64,000 bases of DNA from Akebia trifoliata (Eukaryota; Streptophyta; Magnoliopsida; Ranunculales; Lardizabalaceae), in contig CM030717.1 of assembly GCA_017979445.1 (NCBI GenBank), forward strand, positions 24,043,288 to 24,107,287, written 5' to 3'. Each line of letters opens with the position of its first letter. The stretch's first letter is position 1. Positions 22,908-34,094 of the stretch are shown one piece after another. The notes below the pieces were generated by a model. It worked only from the letters and a program-made list of their open reading frames with translations, had not been told where the DNA came from and did no database searches. The position numbers were made by a program, and so were the translations under genes.

Positions 22908-23395
22908 TGTTATGATCCTTAGATTAAGACTTAAACTTTCTGCTCCATTGATACCTAAGTATTTTTAGAGGATTAGTTTGGATCTTAACATTTGGTATGA
23001 GAGTCAACCCCACATCCAGGGTCTGAGACATGGGGAGGAAATTATGGAAAGAAAAAAAAATAAAGACTCCTTTCTAGTATGGGATATGGAAGGAGTTCTA
23101 AAAAATAAATAAAGGCAAAACTTGGCTCTTCCATAATATAGGAAATGGAAGGGTTCCAAAAAAATAATGGGGGTGGGGGGAGGGCTCACCATAGTATGGG
23201 ATATGGAAGGGTCCGCCATAGTAGGCCACGTACTTTGAAGGAAGATCGGGTGGCTAGGGGACTCGCCATAAAGTGGGCCAACAAGGTCGTCGGCCTTGAA
23301 GCATAGGGGTATGTTACAATTTTTAGGTTAAGACTTAAAACTTTCCATTCCATTGATGCCTAAGTATTTTTGGAGCATCGGTTTCAATTTTAATA
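22908..23395 (+). mobile_element. TRIM-type miniature LTR retrotransposon (488 bp)
   Basis: Two direct terminal repeats of 83 and 84 bp (22908-22990, starting tgttatgatcc; 23312-23395, starting tgttacaattt) share the core cctaagtattttt and flanks. Right after the first repeat is TTTGGTATGAGAGTC, close to the initiator-tRNA-Met primer-binding site TGGTATCAGAGC. Before the second is gcataggggta, a polypurine-like run. The possible duplication is ttttt (left) and ttttc (right). The internal part has no coding capacity but repeats a tatgggatatggaag motif. The size and layout fit TRIMs, which are non-autonomous. Confidence 0.78.
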
Positions 23396-24074
23396 TTTTC
23401 CTAAAAAATTTTTAAAATAATTCCCATTTATCCATATTAAACATAATAATTGCCAAATCTACGTGAATGAACAGGTAACCATGTTTTCTTGTTTATTTCC
23501 ATTTATTATTAATCTACAACAAAATCAGTGTCAAAGATAAAGAGCCCAGGAAAGATTCTCCTTCTCAAACCGATAGGACCTGATTATGAACCTAAGAAGA
23601 ATTAATTGTGACAATCAACAAATATCAAGCAATGATGATAGCATAAGACAATTTCGTGCGGTCCACACCATTCATTGGAGATATTATTAAGTCCAACAGT
23701 TCCCGAGACAAAAAACAAAAAAACTCCACACACGAGAGCGTTGGTCTTTGCATTGCTGGTCCCAAACCTTGATAAAGAGGTTGGTTGCATCTGGATCACA
23801 ACTCACAAGATGGTGGGACATGCAAAGGATTTCTTTATGAGTAGAGTTCACAAATTTGTAAGTTAGATTCTGGGTTGGAGAGAGATTCAATTTCAAAACA
23901 GACTTACTCTTCTTTATCTACAAACTTTGGTCACATTCTCAGCTTTACATCTTGATGGGATGGAAGGGGTGCAAGAACCACAACCTTTTTTTTTATCTTC
24001 TAATAACAAGTTAAAATCATAAAAACCAATAATAAAATGAAAATTTTATGTATATATTAATTATTATTAACAAA
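23396..24074. other. Spacer including the 3' UTR of the kinase-like gene
   Basis: No gene seen. The minus-strand transcript of the gene at 24075-27260 must end here, but no single poly(A) signal can be chosen by eye. Confidence 0.5.
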
Positions 24075-27000
24075 TCAAAACCCTTCAAGTCCATCCCTTC
24101 GAACCACTGAAGAAGTAGATTTCCGACTTTCTTGCGACACATTCTCCACCAGTGTAACTGTAGATGAACACGATAGGTGAGGAAGTGACATGGGCAATGG
24201 AGGCCGCCGCCTCGTAGGAGAGACAGATAGTCGGGTCCTTGAAGGTGGAGATGGTGAAAAACTTAATCGAGGTGCAGGTGTAACGATCCCATTGAGACTT
24301 GGAGACCTTGACATGTGCTTTCCGGCAACTGCCGATGGTTCTTGGAGAGGAAAGCGGCGGGAGTACTTCATGTCTTGGACATCTTTTAGAGACACGACGA
24401 TGTTTCTCATAGTGGGTCTCTCTAAGGGATCCTTCTGGAGGCATCTTAAAGCAATGTCGGCCACAGTCCGGGCTGCTTTAGCAGGAAAGCGACCTTTTAA
24501 ACGAGGGTCCATGATCAATGATAGCCGACAATCGTCGGCTAGGAAAGGCCGGCTCCACTTAACCAAGTTCCTTTCTTCCTTAGGATATCGGCTATCAAGA
24601 TTCTTCCTACCAGTAAGTAATTCAAGAAGAATGATCCCGAAGCTCCATACATTGCTCTTTGGAGTGAGTAGTCCTCTCTCCAAGGTCTCCGCTGAAAGAT
24701 TTGCTGCTGCCTGAACAAGAAAAAGAAGAGTCAACACATACGAAATTCTCAGTTTATTTTAACGACTACATTGCTCAATCCCAACAACTACACATCAATT
24801 GATAAAATAGAACCACAATAATGAATGACCAAACAGAGCTTGCAACGGAACCTGAGATACATTCAAAATAATAGTTTGAGGAGAACATTTAAGGGGTTAT
24901 GGAGCACAATGGCAAACATCTAGAGGTGACATCATGGAGATGCCTTACTCAAAACTCAACCAATCTGATGATCATATTCATACAATCTATAACATTCATG
25001 GGTTAAAAAAGAGTCCAATGTTAGGTTTCAGATTTTCTTGACACATCGAAACGAGTCCGACTTTGAAGCAGTCAGGCAGCTTTCAAAATTTTCGAGGAAC
25101 CCTCCTCGTAACATGACACATTGCTTTTTATTTTGATTTCACACCCCTTTTTCTGGTACTATTTGGTATACGTCCTTGGAGACACAAGGTGTCATCTAAG
25201 GGAGAGGGTTCTACAAAATTCTTGAGGCGGGATGGGCATGTCAAAAGTTTTTTTCTCATTGAAACAGCATAGTAATGAGGTTTGCTGATTGTTCAATGAT
25301 CATTTGTAATACACTACATCCCAAGCCCAAACAAAACCATGAGTTGCACAAGTCAAATTTGAAAAAAGGGTAACATTATCATAGTTTTACAGCACTTACT
25401 GGGGAAGAATTTAAGATTTCTGCTTCTGGAGTGTGGCTAACACATCCGTAACCTGAAAGCTTCGCACTGAAGTCTTTGTCGATCTGTATGCTGGCAGCTG
25501 ACAACTCATTATACATTGCCTGTAAATACAACAGAAGCATTGAGCCATTCAGTGATATAGAGACTGGAGAGGCACTAAGTAATAATGCTAAATTGCTGGG
25601 ATGGTCAAACGTACAAACTCCATCCATCCACAAAAACACAGAGAACATGTACAGGGGCCAATGTGATCTTTTAGCCAGAAATATTATTTTTGTTTAAGAC
25701 ATTCAAGTATGACTCAACAGTTTCCAATACGGATTTATACTTGTACATATGCAACCATCGAGCATATTTTGTAATGAAGTTGAACTTGTTTAGCTCAAAA
25801 TGATAGGTGGGAAGTTGGCATACCTGGAAAGGCCCTTCTTCATGCAAAAATGCAAGACCTTGTGCAGCACAAAGGGCCACTTTCATCCTGCTACACCAAT
25901 CAATGGGGGGAACTTCAGATCTACCATATAGTAGCAAGTCCAAGCTCCCATGGAAGAGCCTCTCATAGACCAACATGCGTTGCTCTGAGCCCTCTCGTGC
26001 ATGGAAACCAAGCAATTTACATAGTTGAGGATGTTGCAAGGAAGCAATGGTGTTGACCTCATTAACGAATTCTTTAAACCCCTGCAAGGACACAAATTAG
26101 GCTGACATGCAAAAGTAGGCTATATGCATTTATGGCTACATTAGTGGCACAAAAACCTAAACAAACATTGAAAAAGATAGCAAAAAGGACTAAAAACACC
26201 TTAAGATTTCCATAGAAGGATCACTACCCCACCAAGTGATTCAACTCATCGACATTGACGACTCCCAGGTGAGTAATATGTTGAGAACTATTTCTTTACT
26301 ATTATAATAAGAGAAGGCAGAGTAGAAGTGGTTCGACAACAAAAACTGGATTCCAAAAATGCCCCCACCATAACATTTAAACTTAATATGATCAAGGTCA
26401 TTTTGGTATAAATTTTTTATTTTTTTTAATTGCAATCCCACATCCCTAAAACCACGTTGGTTAGTTTTCAAAATAACAAAAATACCCTTTTCACTATGTA
26501 ATCTTCAAAACAACCCTTTAATTAATATTTTAGATTACAAATAAGCCCTTCAAAGACATGTGAGTTTTCACATGCCACCTACTACTAATATTAAAAGCTC
26601 TTAAAAATTAATAATAAAGATATGCATTACCTGAGTGGATGGAAGAAGGCGAGTAACAGTAGCTTCGAGCTTCTTTGAACTTGAGGTATCATCTCCAAAG
26701 GAAGCTTTATAAATAATCGAAGAAAGACCTTCCGATACACATCGGTCTGATGAGAATTGTTGGCAAGCAGTTGCAACTTCTTCGTATGAGAAGTTCCGAA
26801 GGCCTCCCAATGGAGGTAAGGGAAGAGGGCCAGATGTGAATAGAGGGCCGCTTGCATTCCCGGCTTTGAAGCTTCCCATATTCTTCAAGACTGCACCACT
26901 CTGTGGCGATGGAAGAGGGAGTGGTTGAGGACTTGGAGTACGATGTTGTTCTTTAGTCAGTCCAACTCGACTCTTGGAATCTTCATGTTCATCATATTCG

Positions 27001-27260
27001 ATTGATGAGAGAGCATCACGTTCGCTTAGGCTTGATGGAGCTGATAAAGCTCGGATTCTACTGCTGTTGGTGACTTTACTAACCGGTTGGACATGTTTGG
27101 CTCTGGTCCTAAAGCTAGGAGGGGCAGACTGGAGGGACCGGCTGTGGCTTTGTGGTTCAGGGAGCACAGTTGGCATACTCTCCTGACGTTTAATGCATTT
27201 TACGTATGCAGGCCGTTCAGATCTCTTCTTTTTACTCTTCAAGGCCGTGAAACACCCCAT
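24075..27260 (-). CDS. Receptor-like cytoplasmic kinase homologue, predicted pseudokinase (547 aa, 4 coding exons)
   Basis: Coding exons are 27260-26631, 26081-25824, 25519-25400 and 24710-24075. All three introns are GT-AG, phase 0. The start MGCF gives Gly2/Cys3, a likely N-myristoylation and S-acylation site, so the protein probably sits at the plasma membrane. Residues 5-150 are a Ser/Pro-rich linker. A kinase-like domain runs from about 157 (FSYEEVATACQQFS) to about 430, and a Ser/Pro-rich tail ends in DGLEGF. The key catalytic residues are absent. The glycine loop is SEGLSSIIYK (176-185). The VAVK lysine is lost (ATVTRL, 200-205). HRD reads YNE (299-301), its following Lys is Ser303, DFG reads GYG (319-321), and the subdomain IX Asp is Asn356. 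Fold-bearing parts remain (VWSFGIILLELLTGRK, ERPTM). It is probably a non-catalytic signalling scaffold. The frame is clean, so this is a live gene, not a wreck. The subfamily is inferred. Confidence 0.93.
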
Positions 27261-28376
27261 TACTTAGATTTGATTTTTTTTTTTCAGCTATAAGATTCAA
27301 TGTTCCCTGCAAAAAAGAAAATATAAAGAAATATTATTAATGGAATTGAGGTCTGAAAATGTTGAAAGGCTCCAGGGATTGTCAAAAAAGATAAAACTTT
27401 TGTAGTTAGACAAATTAAAAGCATAGATTCTTCAAGAAAATAAACCAAGAACGAAAAAACAATCTTAATTATAAAAATGGCTGCATTCCTAAGCAAATGC
27501 TGTCATAATTTGACAAACTTTCAAAAAATCATGCCATCAAATAAATCCATTGCAATTTTCTTTTCCAGATAGTGTCTAAATTGGCCTGGAAAAAATCCTA
27601 ATTCCTTAAAAGTTTCAAATTCAAAAGCACCTGAAGCAATTACATGGCAGCTCATAACATCTAAGAAACCCGTACGCATCAAACCCATTAGAAGAAGAAA
27701 AAGAAAAATATGAATCTATATCCAATAAATTTCACAAATTCAATCCCAAAAAATCCAAAATTCACAAAGAACCAATGTTTAATAATAATAAATCCAAAAA
27801 GCTATCAGAAGAAGCCCATGAAAACACTTCCAATCGACATCTTGATTTACATCAAAAATGAAAATTTCCACTTTTCTCCCAAAATAAATTAATTAAAAAA
27901 AAGAAGAAAAAGATCATCACCATCATCATCAAAACCATTTTTAAACAAAAACACGAACAACGAAACGTAAAATTCAAATCAAAATCCGTCCAAGCCAACC
28001 GAATCACGCAAGTTCCTGAACAACAATCTCCAAATTCAACGCCTTCCAGATCGAATTCTGCAAAGGATCCAAATCCAAAAGCATGAAAGTGGGGGAATCC
28101 CAAACGAACGATCAGACTACCTACTATATTACTTAAATTCGTAAAAATATAAATATAAATATAAACTTGACTAAATAATCAAGGAAAAAAATCAACAAAA
28201 CCCACGAAAATCTCCTAAATCCAATAAATTGGGTAGGAATTCAAAGATTCTCAACCACGGAATCTTAAAAAGAATTAAAAATCAATGAAATTGGGTCGGA
28301 ATTCCAAGAATCACAAGCACAAAAGCTTAAAAATGAATTTAAGAACAAAAAAACATAACTAAAGACGAATCTAACC
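27261..28376 (-). other. 5' UTR of the kinase-like gene with a 1069-bp intron
   Basis: A donor (CAG|GTTAGATT in sense) at 28376/28375 and an acceptor (TTTTTTGCAG|GGAACA) at 27307/27306 predict an intron 28375-27307 that leaves only 45 bp of leader before the ATG. The intron is A/T-rich. Leader introns of this kind are common in plant housekeeping and signalling genes and often raise expression. Confidence 0.7.
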
Positions 28377-28666
28377 TGAAAAATCTCTGCAACTTCAAAT
28401 CTCCAGCCAAAGAAGAGATCAATCTTGGTTCCACTCCACCAATTTGAGATCCTAACAAAGAATTCTTCACAATGTTTGCTTTCGTTTCGATCAATTTAGA
28501 AGAAAATGCAGAAAGATGAGACCATAGAGAAAGTAAAAGCGAAACCCTAAGAAGTCAATCGAAAGCAAAGGTGAGGAGGCCAGCAGGAAAATAAAGGAGA
28601 GAGAGAGAGAGAGCAACAGTCAAACCTCTAAAGATTATTTTGTTTAAAATATAATTAATATTTATA
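28377..28666 (-). promoter_or_regulatory. First (non-coding) exon and core promoter of the kinase-like gene
   Basis: A TATAAATA candidate at 28659-28666 (minus) would place the start of transcription near 28630. Downstream are a GA/CT dinucleotide run (28597-28613) and a telo-box-like TTAGGGTTT (28542-28550), both frequent near plant transcription starts. Read by eye, without transcript data. Confidence 0.5.
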
Positions 28667-29534
28667 ATAAAATATTACGATACAACAGAAACGGTTTTCT
28701 TTTTCACTTTATTACATAAATGCCCTTTTGTTCTTCTTAAATATAAATATTGCCCTTATGTTTCGTGTTTGATTTTCGAGTTTGAGTTCCCTGTTCAAGT
28801 AATAAAATTGACTTCATTTACCTCTTAAGTAGACATTGTTTATATTTATGAGCAATAAATAAAGATATTTAAGAAAGGTTCTATTCCCACCCCCACCCAA
28901 CTTTTGCTAACGCTACTTGGGATGACGTTTGCAAAAGTTGGTGTGGCAATAGAAGATCTCACACGTAAACATAAATATTAAATCCAGAGATAATTAATAC
29001 TGAGTATCATAATAATGATTGGGAGAAGCCCATTTCATAAATTTGAGTTTAGGTCGATTTGAAAATTTGAAGAAAAGGTCACATGAGATGATTTGGACAA
29101 TTGCAAATAAATGACCACTTCCAATGCAAGTTAGAAGGAACATGAAAAATAAATATTCTACATGAGTAGACTAAATATTGAATATATTAATTTGATCCAC
29201 TCGGTTGATCTCAACTTTTTTTTACTAGGGATGGTGTGTATTATAAGTGCATTTTTCTTAATTTAACATATTAATAATACTCCGACATATAACAATTTGC
29301 CGATTATAACATATTATTTTTTCTTAAAGAGAGTTTAGTTTGAACAATCATTTAAATCATCTAATAAGCTCGATTCTTAAAGAAGGTGCAAATTTACGTA
29401 GTTCATGTTTGTGAGTGTTGATATCATGACCTTGGTCCTAACCCACTTTCACCTTCTACTTAACAACTATTGATCCAGTTTGCCTAGTATAAATATAGGA
29501 TTGGGATATTATCACACCATTGTGTTATGAAAAA
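28667..29534. other. Upstream intergenic region with a small foldback
   Basis: A/T-rich, no gene. At about 28896-28941 ccaacttttgctaac and gtttgcaaaagttgg form an inverted repeat with a 16-base loop. A similar aaaagttggtgtgg-taatagaag string recurs at 30740-30765, so it may be a dispersed element. Confidence 0.5.
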
Positions 29535-30120
29535 AATAATATAGAGGGTAATAATGGTACATTATCTAGACCGTACATGTGTCTTATCAGGGTAAGTGGT
29601 ATCTGGAGCAAGCCAATAAAACAAATCCTAGGACAGACTAAGTTAGTAGTATCTGGTTTGACTAATAGGGCAGAACAACATTAGGAGAGATTTAATCTGC
29701 TTAGTAGGGCAGGCTTAATCCTAATATCTATATAATCTTGGACTATACATGTCAAGTTTGGAGATCTCGGAAGAAATCTCCAAAGAATCTTAGACTCTAT
29801 CTCAGATATTCAAGTTTCATTTAAGATCCTTACATTCAGAGAATTTATTGTAATCAAATCCTGATTAGAGGGGGAAACCCTGATTTGAAGGAAGAACCTA
29901 TAAGTAGAGGAATCCATGGACGAGAAAAGATTTTTTTAGTCGAAAGAATAAATGTTGAAACTATTTTTCTTTAATATTGTTATCTCTACAATTCTAAATT
30001 GGGCGTTAGAGGATTATTGACAGGTACCACACCGGTGCTTACAATAGGAACTTAAAAGTTACTTCGAATTAGTAGAGCAGAGTCAATAAAGGTAAAATTC
30101 GATTCCGCCTTTACAAATAA
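29535..30120 (+). mobile_element. Solo LTR of the element-B family (TSD aataa)
   Basis: The LTR is 29540-30115 (576 bp), flanked by aataa at 29535-29539 and 30116-30120. It aligns in order with the reverse complement of 20582-21148: the ccgtacatgtgtc block, aagtggtatc, ggcagaacaaca, gagatct, a TATA-like cctataagtag at about 29909, gcgttaga, and a ttgacaggtaccac block. No internal sequence remains. It lies about 0.9 kb upstream of the predicted start of the kinase-like gene. Confidence 0.88.
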
Positions 30121-30164
30121 TATAGGCAATTTTATTTTAAAATCATATCATATAATAAAATTAC

Positions 30165-30400
30165 TTATGGTGTTGGCTTAATGGTAATTTTGGATCGATA
30201 AGCGATTAGCGCTTGTAGATCATGAGTTCAATACTCAATATGAGCATTAATTTCTAAGGGGCCACCTATGAGGGTGCACCCTCACTTACTTGGTGCGTGT
30301 GATGTGTAGGCATTGCATGTGTCTCGAGACTAGTCCGTCGACAAGACCATGGTCTATAGATTGGGCAAAAACCAAATATGGGTCCGATCTATTGTCTATA
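30165..30400 (+). mobile_element. Possible tRNA-derived SINE
   Basis: An A-box-like tggcttaatgg (30174-30184) and a B-box-like gagttcaatac (30224-30234) have about 40 bases between them, as in an internal RNA polymerase III promoter. A G/C-richer body follows, with gcacctcact-like and tgtctcgagactagtc segments. No clear target duplication or tail was found. It does not fold as an intact tRNA, so a SINE remnant is the best guess. Confidence 0.4.
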
Positions 30401-31576
30401 GGGATATATTATGGGTTAATAACATTACAAGAGGCCCTTTCTACATTAAAGAAGATTTGATAGATTCTATTGCCTCACCAACCTTTACTAATGTCATACC
30501 AATTCATATGATACCATCAAAGAATTAACAATACATCTTGGTGTGCCATTAGTAAAAGATTTTTCTAATCTCAATATCCACTGTTTAGGTTTTCCATCAA
30601 CATGACCGTAAGGAATTGAGGAAAAATCACCGATTTCCTTGAGATTTAGATAATTTTTTCTTGGGAATCCCTATCATCAACTCGGTCATGTTTGTGGAGT
30701 CTCCACCCGTAGGTTAGACTAGTAATTTTCATTAATAAAAGTTGGTGTGGTAATAGAAGCTCAGCTCTTCATCAAACAAGGGCAGTTATGTAATTCAGGT
30801 GTCCCGTAGCCTTTTCGTAAATAAAAAAAAATAATAATAAATAAAAAATAAAGGGCAATCGAAAATTTTATAGGTGGGTCAGTGGATGCCTCGATTGATG
30901 TGACAATTCAGTCAAAGGTGGAAAATTTCTAAAAAAGAAAATTTTATGTGTAGTCAAAGAGACGGATTATGATAGGCTTTGACTGAATATGGCTCGTTAG
31001 ATACGCATGTGGGCGGTGATATCAACGGCCTATTTACCATTCAAACCTAAACTGGGTCCCACTGACATCAACTATGTGTGTTGGTGCGTGGGAAATGGAA
31101 AACTATAAATAAAAAATTAAAAAAATATATGAGAATTCAAAATTGATTTTTCAAGAAAACCTATTTAGATAATAATAAATTTTATCACTCGTCCGTGTCT
31201 TGTAATCCCTCGTAAATCGTTGCAAAAAAATTCAAAAAAAGTCCGACAAAAATTATAAGAGCCATATTTGTAAACCAACAACCAAGCATCCAATCTCCCC
31301 AAATTCTTTGTTGTGGGAAGACTTAGAATGACTTACACTCACAAAATTAGAACATAGCAACCAGAATTCTTAGGAGCCGTATGGATGTATGGAATTCGTT
31401 TTCAAGAGAACATTCACTCTTTAGGCAAACTATCATGGAAAAAATCAATTTAATGAGAAAATAAATTCGATTGCACCTAAGAAAATGTTTACAAAAATAA
31501 TTTCAATTTTTTTTCTTTATTATTATTATTATTATTTGGTATTTGGGGAATACTATGGGAAGCAAAATGAATTTCC

Positions 31577-31579
<3 letters not shown>
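30401..31579. other. Intergenic, nothing firm recognised
   Basis: A/T-rich DNA with short A runs and a (TTA)n-like stretch at 31515-31537. No reading frame of interest and no repeat ends. Confidence 0.5.

Positions 31580-31617
<38 letters not shown>
31580..31617. repeat. (TA)n microsatellite
   Basis: About 19 TA units, directly next to foldback element M1. Further TA runs separate the other foldback elements (31997-32009, 32381-32428, 33479-33488, 33711-33723, 34080-34094). Confidence 0.95.
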
Positions 31618-31619
<2 letters not shown>

Positions 31620-31996
31620 GTCCCTATCCGTGGCCAACAGTTTGGCAAACATTTTGGCAAACACTTTTTCAAAACATGGGTTAGAGGTCTTGGAATGGGC
31701 TGATTTTTGGTGAGGATGATCTCTACGGTGAGGAGATCATCCTCACCAAAAATCAGCTCATTCCAAAACTTCTAGCCCCATTTTACAAGTTGAAAAATCG
31801 TGAACCGTCCATTTTTTGTAAACCATTTTTGATGAGGTTAGAAGTTTTGGAATGAGCTGATTTTTGGTGAGGATGATCTCCTCACCGTAGAGATCATCCT
31901 CACCAAAAATCAGCCCATTCCAAGACCTCTAACCCATGTTTTGAAAAATGTGTTTGCCAAAATGTTTGCCAAACTGTTGGCCATGGATCGCTACCC
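31618..31996. mobile_element. Foldback MITE M1 in (TA)n
   Basis: 379 bp, near-perfect palindrome with ends gggtccctatccgtggccaa and, reverse-complemented, agggtagcgatccatggcca. Each arm contains an inner hairpin: ggtgaggatgatctc and its complement around a 9-base loop. The central spacer is acaagttgaaaaatcgtgaa. No coding capacity. Confidence 0.88.
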
Positions 31997-32009
31997 TATA
32001 TATATATAT

Positions 32010-32380
32010 GGGTCACGTTCAAGGGCCAACTTTTTGGCAAAACATTTTTCAAAACATGAGTTAGAAGTTTTAGAATGGGCTGATTTTTGGTGAGGATGAT
32101 CTCTACGGTGAGGAAATCATCCTCACCAAAAATCAGCCCTCACCAAAAATCAGCCCATTCCAAAACTTCTAACCCATGTTTACAAGTTGAAAAATCGTGG
32201 ACCGGCCATTTTTTGTAAACTATTTTTGATGGGGTTAGAAGTTTTGGAATGGGCTGATTTTTGATGAGGATGATCTCCTCACCATAGAGATCATCATCAC
32301 CAAAAATCAGCCCATTCCAAAACTTCTAACTCATGTTTTGAAAAATGTTTTGCCAAAAAGTTGGCCCTTGAACGCCACCC
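32010..32380. mobile_element. Foldback MITE M2 in (TA)n
   Basis: 371 bp, related to M1 in arms and centre. The ends are gggtcacgttcaagggccaa and its complement in ggcccttgaacgccaccc. It has an extra partial copy of the cctcaccaaaaatcagccc segment in the left arm. It is separated from M1 by 13 bases of TA repeat. Confidence 0.88.
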
Positions 32381-32428
<48 letters not shown>

Positions 32429-33478
32429 GGGAAGGGATCAGTGAACAAATTTTCAAACTAACATCCATACAAATGTTCGTGATTGTTGGATGCCCACAGA
32501 TCCAATGGTGGATCTGGTTTAAAACAGCCACTTAAGTCAAGTTTCTTTTAAGTTTTCTCTCTTTGCAACTACCTCCCCGCTTATTTGCAAATCCTCAAAT
32601 GTCAAAATAAAACAAATCTCTCTCTCTCTCTTCTTCACCTCTCCTACGCACAATCCTAACAGTCTAATCTAAGCAAGATCCACCATTAAAGACGACAAAG
32701 TTTTCACCTCGTCTTCACTCTCACTCTCTTCCCTAACCCTAACGACTCAAAACCATTCACTCAGGCATCTTCTTGAACCCAACTTGTTCTCCCCCTCTCT
32801 CTATCTCTAAGCATAACCCACATCAATCCCTTTATTTTGATTTCTCTTAGTTGAGGATTCTGCTCGATTTGGTCGATATTCTGAGTGTATTTAAAGAAAT
32901 AGACAAAATATTTCACCATCTTGCTGAATAACGGGTTTAATTAAGTTGAAAATTTTATTTTTTGGTCTAAAGGATAATGGCACATGTGATCATATGGGTT
33001 CATCATTTTGTTCTAAACATGTTTTAAAGGATATTGGGGAGAATGGCTTCTATATAACCATACATAGTTTGTAAGCCTTAGAGACTAACAAGACCATAAC
33101 AGAGAATAACCATTTTGGGGTGAGTGAAGTCGTTTGAGATGCATTCTCTTGAGATGAAGTTGTTGTTGGTCGTAGAGATCGCGTGAGAAATGTTAGGATT
33201 AAAGAGAGAGAGAGAGAGAGAAGGTGAGGCATCAGTCGATGATATGTGAACACAGAGAGTAAAGAGTTTAGGGCAGAGAGAGTGAAGAGGGGGGTCATGA
33301 AGATGTTTAATTTTTTTAAGGTATGTGCGGGGAGGTAGTTGCAAATAGAGAAAATTTAAAAGAAACGTGACTTAAGTGACTATTTTAAACGAGATCCACC
33401 GTTGGATCTGTGGGCATCCAACGATCATGATCATTTGTATGGATGTTGGTCTCAAATTTTGTCTGTTGATCCCTTTCC
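32429..33478. mobile_element. Long-TIR element M3 in (TA)n
   Basis: 1050 bp with terminal inverted repeats of about 150 bp: gggaagggatcagtgaac at the left, and ggaaagggatcaaca when the right end is reversed, both continuing to gcaactacctccccgc. The interior (32581-33328) has (CT)n on the left and (GA)n on the right but no recognisable transposase. It is a larger, different family from M1/M2 but uses the same TA-repeat setting. Confidence 0.85.
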
Positions 33479-33488
33479 TATATATATA

Positions 33489-33710
33489 GGGAAATGTTCA
33501 GCAACAAACATTTTGACAAAAATTTTGGCAAAACATTTTTCAAAACATGGGTCAGAGGTTTTGGAATGGGCTGATTTTTGGTGAGGATGATCTCCTCGCC
33601 GTAGAGATCATCCTCACCAAAAATCAGCCCATTCCAAAACCTCTAACCCATGTTTTGAAAAATATTTTGCCAAAATGTTTTGCCAAAATGTTTGTTGCTG
33701 CACAGGACCC
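33489..33710. mobile_element. Foldback MITE M4 in (TA)n
   Basis: 222 bp. The ends are gggaaatgttcagcaacaaa and, reversed, gggtcctgtgcagcaacaaa. It contains a single copy of the ggtgaggatgatctc hairpin at its centre and so corresponds to one arm-pair of M1. Confidence 0.86.
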
Positions 33711-33723
33711 ATATATATATATA

Positions 33724-34079
33724 GGGTCCCGTTCAACACCTTACGCTTTACCCTACACTTTACCCTACATGTTTTGTCCTACATGGGTTAGAAGTTTTGG
33801 AATATGCTGATTTTTGATGCATCCCCACCAAAAATCAGCCCATTCCAAAACTTCTAACCCCACAAAAAATGGTTTACAAAAAATGAACGGTCCACGATTT
33901 TTCAACTTGTAAACATGGGGTTAGAAATTTTGGAATGGGCTGATTTTTGGTGAGGAGGATTTTCTAACTGTAGAGATCATCCTCACCAAAAATCAGCTCA
34001 TTCCAAAACTTCTAACCCATGTAGGACAAAACACGTTTGGTAAAGCGTAGGGTAAAGTGTAGGGTGTTGAACATTTCCC
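33724..34079. mobile_element. Foldback MITE M5 in (TA)n
   Basis: 356 bp with ends gggtcccgttcaacacctta and, reversed, gggaaatgttcaacacccta. Its inner arms match M1/M2 (the gttagaagttttggaatg and ccaaaaatcag blocks) while the outer arms differ (ttaccctacactttacccta). The right arm's inner hairpin has decayed and part of the left one is deleted. Confidence 0.85.
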
Positions 34080-34094
34080 ATATATATATATATA

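Noticed and set aside
24190..24714. 174-codon plus-strand frame
   Set aside because: Antisense shadow of the last coding exon of the kinase-like gene.
30170..30240. tRNA gene
   Set aside because: Box A and box B resemble tRNA, but no acceptor stem or anticodon arm could be paired.
32331..32535. Frames encoding Tyr-Ile repeats on both strands
   Set aside because: Translation of the TA microsatellite between M2 and M3.
33050..33344. Minus-strand frames inside M3
   Set aside because: Composed of (GA)n-derived Leu/Ser runs, with no transposase motif.
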